Source: an uncultured Clostridia bacterium (GTDB lineage: Bacteria > Bacillota_A > Clostridia > Christensenellales > Aristaeellaceae). Taken from it: a stretch of 9,540 bases of DNA. The notes below the pieces were generated by a model. It was given only the letters and a program-made list of their open reading frames with translations. It did no database searches and had not been told where the DNA came from. How positions within the stretch are numbered: the stretch's first letter is position 1; every line of letters starts with the position of its first letter. Location of the stretch: positions 1 through 9,540 of the forward strand of contig CAKUDW010000058.1 of assembly GCA_934645275.1 (NCBI GenBank), read 5' to 3'. Both the position numbers and the translations under genes were made by a program. Below, piece after piece: positions 5,378 to 9,540 of this stretch.

Positions 5378-8300
5378 GTGACGCGCCGATTGATCGCCCT
5401 GTTGCTGGCCCTGCTGCTGGCCTTCCCTGCCTGCGCCCTTTCAGAGGGAGAGGCTCCGCAGACCACGCCTGAAATTTCCGAAGCTCAGGCCACACCCGAG
5501 CCCACCGCTGAACCGACGGCTGAACCCGTACCCGAGTCCACAGCCGAACCAACGGCTGAACCAACGATTGAACCTGCGCTCGAATCGGCGACTGAGCCCA
5601 CGGTCGAGCCGACAACCGAACCCGTGGCCGAGCTAACGTCTGAACCCACAGCTGAACCTGCGGCCGAGTCGACCGCTGAACCCACAGCTGAACCGACTCC
5701 AATTCCCACGCCGGAACCAACGGCCGAACCCATGCCCGAGCTAATTGTAAGTGAAACCGCAATCACGCTGGGGCAGGGTGAGCGTTGGCAGCTGAACGCC
5801 ACCTATGAGCGCGGCAATGCCTCGGACATAACCTATTCCACGCGCAGCAAAAAAATCGCCACCGTATCGACCGGTGGCGTGGTCAAGGGTGCGCGCGCAG
5901 GCACTACGGAAATTGTCGTCGCTACGCCGGATGGACAGAGCGCCATCGTAGCCGTCACTGTTAAGAAGGCGCCGAAGCGCGTATCGCTGAACGCAAAAAA
6001 GTTGACGCTGGGCGTCGACGAGCGCTTTCAATTGGCAGCAAGTCTGCCGAAAGGTACGGCAAGCCGCCTGAGCTTCGCCAGTGATACGCCAGACGTATTG
6101 GAAACCGATGCGACCGGTCTGCTGCATGCGCTACGACCTGGCAAGGCCAAGATCACCGTGAATACCTTCAATGGCAAAAAAGCGAGCTGCACCGTGACCG
6201 TTCTGGCGGCCCCGGACGGCCTTGCGCTGAATGCAAGCGCACTGACGCTGGGCGCGGGCGAACGCTATGCGCTGAACGCGACGCTGAATCCAGGCAGTGC
6301 GGGCACAGTGCGATTTGAAAGCGACAATCCCGCTTCGGTTTCAGTCGAACCGGACAGCGGCAAAATCGTAGCGGTCGCTCCCGGCCACGCGCGCATCACG
6401 GCGCGCAGCTACAACAATCTCACCGCCGTATGCGACGTCTCTGTCAAGGGCGCGCCTGAAGGCATATCCATTGCAGAAAGCAAGCTGAAACTCTCGCTGG
6501 GCGACCGCTACCAGCTGTCCGCGCCGATATTGCAGGGAGAAGATGTATTCTCCAACGCCATCACCTATAAGAGCAGCAAGCCCAAGGTGGTTTCCGTAAG
6601 CGCGTCCGGCCTGTTGACAGCAAAGCGTACCGGCAAGTGTGAAATCACAATAACCACCTACAATAAAAAGACAGCGAAACTTCAGGTCAACGTAAGCAAA
6701 GCGCCGAAATCCATTTCCATCAGCCCCAAGGCCGCCACGCTCTGCATCGGCGAAACGCTTGAGCCGAACGTCAGCCTGAATACCGGCGCGTTGGGCAGTT
6801 ATGCGCTCAGCTCTTCCGATGAGCAGATCGCCGTCATCACCGATGATGGCCACGGCGTGCGCGCCGCCGCGGGCGGCACGGTGCAGATAACCGCCGCCAG
6901 CTACAACGGCAAGAAAGCTGCGATGACCATCACAGTACTGGCGCTGCCCACCGAAATCGCGCTGACTCCCGCCACGGCACAGGCAGGTGCAGGCGAACAG
7001 CTACAGCTGCGCGCCGTCATGCCCGATGGACAGGGCAGCTATCTGCGCTATGAAAGCTCCGATCCAAACGCCGCCACCGTAAATGATTCGGGACGGGTAC
7101 AGACCCGCCAAGCCGGCACAGTGCGCATTCGCGCGTACACGCAGAACGATCTCAGCGCCGAAAGCGAAATTCATGTGCTGCGCGCACCCGCATGGCTGCG
7201 CGTATTCCCTGAGCGCGCCAGTTGTCGTATCGATGAGGGCGGCTTCACACTTCAACCCGTATTCCCTTCTGCCGAGGAAGGCGGCAGCGTGTCTTACGAA
7301 AGCGCCGATCCGAACATCGCTACCGTCTCTAGCAACGGTGAGGTACGTTTTCTGAGCGTCGGCACCGTAAATATCACGGCGCGCAGCTACAACGGCCACA
7401 CAGCCACATGCGCGCTGACCATTGGCGAGGCGCCGCAGGAAATCCACTTTGCGCAGGATATTTACACCGTCGCGGTCGGCGATTGCATCAGTATCCCGGC
7501 GGAATTTACGCAGGGTTCGGAAAGCTATCGTCTCGAAACGGCGGACACGGCAATTGCTGCCGCCTCCGGCAACCGGGTGACGGGCGTCACCGTGGGAGAA
7601 ACTCGCTTGACGGCCGTCAGCGTCAGCGGGCTGCGCGCCGAGTGCGCGCTGCGCGTAGTCGCTCCGCCCGACGGATTAGCGCTGGATCAGGCGGAAATCA
7701 CATTGATACTCGGCAAGGACATCGCCCTAGCACTGGCGGCACACCCGCTGCCTGAGGACGCGGGCACACTGCGCTATTCCAGTTCAGACCCTGCCATCGC
7801 CAGTGTAGATGCGCTCAGCGGCGTCGTTACACCCCGCAAAATCGGCGATTGCAGCATCACGGTCTCCACTTACGACGGGCGCTTTACCGAAACCTGCGCC
7901 GTGCATGTCGATGGCCTGCTCAGAGGCGTGAAAATTGGCATTGATCCCGGGCACCAGCTCCATCATGACAGCGAAAAGGAACGCAGTGCGCCTAAGGGCG
8001 GCAAAATGAAGGCCAAGGTAGCGGTCGGCGGTCGCGGCAAGGTCAGCAAGACGGAGGAATACGTCATCAATTTACAGGTCGGCCTGCGCATGCGCGAAGA
8101 GCTTGAAATGCTCGGCGCAGAGGTCAAAATGACCCGCACGACGCACGATGTGAATATTTCCAACAAGCAGCGCGCGTTGATGATGAATGATTTCGGTGCG
8201 GACCTGGTTTTGCGCCTGCATTGCAACGCCTGGAAAAGCGGCAAACCGAACGGTATCAGCATGATGGTATCCAAATCCTGGGCGCAGCCTAAGGAATCGC

Positions 8301-8554
8301 TGCGCGCTGCTAAGCTGCTCATGAGCCGAATGCTTGAAGCAACCGGCGCAAGCAATCGCGGAATCAGCTTAACGGATTACTACACCGGCAACAACTGGTC
8401 GACCGTGCCCTGCATTCTGGTTGAAATGGGCTTTTTAACCAATGCGCGTGAAGACCGGCTGCTCAACAGTGCCGAATACCAGGAAACCCTGTCGCACAGC
8501 ATGATCGACGCGATCTGCGACTATATGGGCCGCGAACGCCCGACCATTTGGTAA
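5378..8554 (+). CDS. Secreted N-acetylmuramoyl-L-alanine amidase with nine Big_2-like domains
   Basis: A 1058-residue exported cell-wall hydrolase. Residues 1-20 are a signal peptide (RR, then a long Leu/Ala core, with ACA as the likely SPase I site; Cys19 in FPAC is a poor lipobox). Residues 39-120 are a Glu-Pro-Thr-Ala linker. Residues 122-849 are nine bacterial Ig-like (Big_2-type) repeats of about 80 residues. Residues 850-1052 are an Amidase_3 domain that cuts the bond between MurNAc and L-Ala. Expected zinc ligands are His859 (IDPGHQ), Glu894 (TEEYVINL) and His948 (LRLHCNA); the catalytic Glu is Glu1016 (LVEMGFLTN). All are present, so it should be active. The catalytic domain has the extended loop after DPGHQ (about 860-890, ending in the Glu894 ligand) known from clostridial amidases. 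The gene stands alone between its own promoter and terminator. There is no sortase motif, SLH domain or known wall-binding domain, so the Ig-like array may hold it at the surface. Roles in cell separation or wall turnover are inferred. Confidence 0.95.
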   Translation: MTRRLIALLLALLLAFPACALSEGEAPQTTPEISEAQATPEPTAEPTAEPVPESTAEPTAEPTIEPALESATEPTVEPTTEPVAELTSEPTAEPAAESTAEPTAEPTPIPTPEPTAEPMPELIVSETAITLGQGERWQLNATYERGNASDITYSTRSKKIATVSTGGVVKGARAGTTEIVVATPDGQSAIVAVTVKKAPKRVSLNAKKLTLGVDERFQLAASLPKGTASRLSFASDTPDVLETDATGLLHALRPGKAKITVNTFNGKKASCTVTVLAAPDGLALNASALTLGAGERYALNATLNPGSAGTVRFESDNPASVSVEPDSGKIVAVAPGHARITARSYNNLTAVCDVSVKGAPEGISIAESKLKLSLGDRYQLSAPILQGEDVFSNAITYKSSKPKVVSVSASGLLTAKRTGKCEITITTYNKKTAKLQVNVSKAPKSISISPKAATLCIGETLEPNVSLNTGALGSYALSSSDEQIAVITDDGHGVRAAAGGTVQITAASYNGKKAAMTITVLALPTEIALTPATAQAGAGEQLQLRAVMPDGQGSYLRYESSDPNAATVNDSGRVQTRQAGTVRIRAYTQNDLSAESEIHVLRAPAWLRVFPERASCRIDEGGFTLQPVFPSAEEGGSVSYESADPNIATVSSNGEVRFLSVGTVNITARSYNGHTATCALTIGEAPQEIHFAQDIYTVAVGDCISIPAEFTQGSESYRLETADTAIAAASGNRVTGVTVGETRLTAVSVSGLRAECALRVVAPPDGLALDQAEITLILGKDIALALAAHPLPEDAGTLRYSSSDPAIASVDALSGVVTPRKIGDCSITVSTYDGRFTETCAVHVDGLLRGVKIGIDPGHQLHHDSEKERSAPKGGKMKAKVAVGGRGKVSKTEEYVINLQVGLRMREELEMLGAEVKMTRTTHDVNISNKQRALMMNDFGADLVLRLHCNAWKSGKPNGISMMVSKSWAQPKESLRAAKLLMSRMLEATGASNRGISLTDYYTGNNWSTVPCILVEMGFLTNAREDRLLNSAEYQETLSHSMIDAICDYMGRERPTIW
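5492..5737 (+). repeat. Degenerate TEPTAEP-type coding repeat
   Basis: This encodes residues 39-120 of the amidase, built from units such as EPTAEPTAEP, STAEPTAEP and TEPTVEP. It is a low-complexity, acidic, Pro-rich spacer like those that span the wall in secreted Gram-positive proteins. Synonymous codons vary between units (GAA/GAG, CCC/CCA/CCG, ACC/ACA/ACG). One exact 19-base repeat remains at 5640-5658 and 5676-5694, a 12-codon offset. Confidence 0.9.
5741..7924 (+). repeat. Nine tandem Big_2-like Ig domains (coding repeat)
   Basis: Approximate residue limits in the amidase: 122-204, 205-284, 285-365, 366-448, 449-529, 530-609, 610-691, 692-769 and 770-849. Each carries the Big_2 pattern: a 'LTLGxGERxxLxA' strand pair, a 'YxSSDPxIATVxxxGxVxAxxxG' core, a '(A/V)xITxxSYNG' strand, and a final strand leading into the linker 'APxxIxL'. 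Examples of the core are FESDNPASVSV, YESSDPNAATV, YESADPNIATV and YSSSDPAIASV. The copies are diverged from each other, so the array is old. The ninth linker (LLRGVKI) runs straight into the first strand of the amidase domain. Confidence 0.85.
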
Positions 8555-8630
8555 ACGTTTGTCGACGTATCCCTTCGGAATCCGCCGACCCGCAAACTCT
8601 GGTTTCACTAATTGCTATACTTAGCAAAGA

Positions 8631-8666
8631 CGCGGGCAGCTTCAATACGAAGCTGCCCGTGCTTTT
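8631..8666 (+). terminator. Rho-independent terminator of the amidase gene
   Basis: An 11-bp perfect stem, CGGGCAGCTTC (8633-8643) with GAAGCTGCCCG (8649-8659), extendable by two pairs to 8631/8661, loop AATAC, then CTTTT. The T tract is short. A small separate hairpin (TTGCTA 8612-8617, TAGCAA 8622-8627) precedes it. Confidence 0.85.
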
Positions 8667-8671
8667 ACCAT

Positions 8672-8705
8672 AAAAAACAGGGAACTGCCTTCGCAGTTCC
8701 CTGTT
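8672..8705 (-). terminator. Rho-independent terminator of the S1-type gene
   Basis: A 13-bp perfect stem, AACAGGGAACTGC (8676-8688) with GCAGTTCCCTGTT (8693-8705), loop of four. On the minus strand it is followed by six Ts (complement of A at 8672-8677). It lies 13 bases after the stop of the minus-strand gene. Confidence 0.92.
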
Positions 8706-8718
8706 CGTCTATACCGGA

Positions 8719-9540
8719 TTATTCGTGATCGTCCAGAGCAAACTCATCGGCTTCCGGCACGGAATCCAGCGCTTCGTCCTCCAGCACTTCGCGGATGGAC
8801 AGGCTGATGCGCTTGGCTTCAGTGTTGACGTCCAGCACCTTCACGCGCACGATGTCGCCCACGTTCACGGCGTCTTCAACCTTCGCAATGCGGGTCAACG
8901 CGCACTGGGAAATGTGCACCAGACCGTCCAGACCGGGTTCGAGCTCAACGAAAGCGCCGAAGGTAGTGATGCGGACAACCTTGCCCTCAACCACAGAACC
9001 CACAGGATACTTTTCGCCGGCCACAGTCCACGGACGGGGCTGAGTCTGCTTGTAGGACAGCGAGATGCGCTCGCGCTCGGGATCGACATTCAGAATCTTC
9101 ACGTCGATCTCCTGGCCAACGGACACCACATCGGACGGGTGCTTTACACGGCCCCAGCTCAGATCGGTCACATGCACAAGGCCGTCCACGCCGCCGATAT
9201 CCACGAAAGCGCCGAAATCCGCCAGGCGGCGAACAACGCCCTTCACGATGGAGCCGACTTCGAAGGTGTTCCACAGGGCCTTCTTGCGCTCGGCTTCTTC
9301 CACCAGCAGCACGGCCTTGCGGGAAGCAACGATGCGCTTCTTCGCCTTGTCGATTTCGATGATCTTCAGGGTCATGGTCTGACCCACGAACTCTTCGATC
9401 TTTTCAACATAACGCAGGGAGAGCTGAGACGCCGGAATGAAGGCGCGCACGCCCATCACGTCCGCCAGCAGGCCGCCCTTGACGGCTTCCTTGCCAACGC
9501 CTTCCACGAATTCGCCGGCTTCCTGCTTGGCCACGATCTC
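8719..9540 (-). CDS. rpsA: Ribosomal protein S1-type RNA-binding protein, 3' part (partial)
   Basis: The frame is open from the right window edge to TAA (8719-8721), giving the last 273 residues. Three S1 RNA-binding (OB-fold) domains are visible. The first (right edge to about 9312) lacks its start and has 'VKGGLLADVMGVRAFIPASQLS', the hallmark of the internal S1 repeat of ribosomal S1. The second (about 9261-9046) has 'GVVRRLADFGAFVDIGGVDGLVHVTDLS'. The third (about 9006-8793) has 'GKVVRITTFGAFVELEPGLDGLVHIS'. An acidic tail ends the protein. S1 proteins bind mRNA at the 30S subunit and help translation start. The GTG at 9532-9534 lies inside a domain and is not the start. In Clostridia this gene is often fused to ispH, which cannot be checked here. 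The gene converges on the amidase gene, with two terminators between them. Confidence 0.9.
   Translation of the reverse strand, partial: EIVAKQEAGEFVEGVGKEAVKGGLLADVMGVRAFIPASQLSLRYVEKIEEFVGQTMTLKIIEIDKAKKRIVASRKAVLLVEEAERKKALWNTFEVGSIVKGVVRRLADFGAFVDIGGVDGLVHVTDLSWGRVKHPSDVVSVGQEIDVKILNVDPERERISLSYKQTQPRPWTVAGEKYPVGSVVEGKVVRITTFGAFVELEPGLDGLVHISQCALTRIAKVEDAVNVGDIVRVKVLDVNTEAKRISLSIREVLEDEALDSVPEADEFALDDHE

Noticed and set aside
5378..5437. Lipoprotein or Tat export signal on the amidase
   Set aside because: FPAC lacks the usual Leu/Val/Ile at -3, and the RR pair is at the very N-terminus without the rest of the Tat motif. A Sec signal with SPase I cleavage fits better.
5253..5802. Two long repetitive minus-strand frames (169 and 105 residues)
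   Set aside because: They are the antisense readings of the Glu-Pro-Thr linker, whose low-complexity codons leave both frames open. No ribosome binding site or known protein pattern.
5741..7924. Tandem array considered as a DNA-level repeat or CRISPR-like element
   Set aside because: The periodicity is about 240 bases and protein-level only; copies are well diverged in DNA and form one reading frame.

Overview
This window looks like chromosomal DNA from a mid-to-high-GC Gram-positive anaerobe of the class Clostridia. That placement is inference. It rests on strong purine-rich Shine-Dalgarno sites, two GTG starts backed by in-frame upstream stops, a Firmicutes-type S1-domain protein, a clostridial-type M18 aminopeptidase, and a secreted amidase with a Thr-Glu-Pro-rich spacer and Big_2-like domains. 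I see no tRNA, rRNA, CRISPR array, insertion sequence or phage gene.

Layout, left to right. (1) Positions 1-347 are the 3' end of an ABC exporter ATPase gene, more AT-rich than the rest. A 539-base stretch without a convincing gene follows. (2) Positions 887-1519 encode a stand-alone GyrI-like ligand-binding protein behind an extended -10 promoter. (3) Positions 1520-2321 hold a 74-residue protein I cannot name, in a setting rich in inverted repeats; its leader can fold over its own Shine-Dalgarno site. (4) Positions 2322-5196 form a tight three-gene unit ending in a strong terminator: a four-helix membrane protein, a membrane-anchored GT2 glycosyltransferase of the DPM1/GtrB type, and an M18 aminopeptidase. 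(5) Positions 5378-8554 are one large gene for a secreted N-acetylmuramoyl-L-alanine amidase: signal peptide, Glu-Pro-Thr-rich linker, nine tandem Big_2-like repeats and a C-terminal Amidase_3 domain with all metal and catalytic residues. It has its own AT-rich promoter and terminator. (6) Positions 8719-9540, on the minus strand, are the 3' part of a ribosomal protein S1-type gene that converges on the amidase, with a separate terminator for each direction between them.

How the genes fit together. The membrane protein and glycosyltransferase could build a lipid-linked sugar for the envelope, and the amidase cuts peptidoglycan, so the centre of the window leans towards cell-surface work. The aminopeptidase and S1 protein are housekeeping. 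No clearly new multi-gene system is visible. The best leads are the nine-repeat amidase, the self-occluding leader of the 74-residue gene, and the unnamed membrane partner of the glycosyltransferase.
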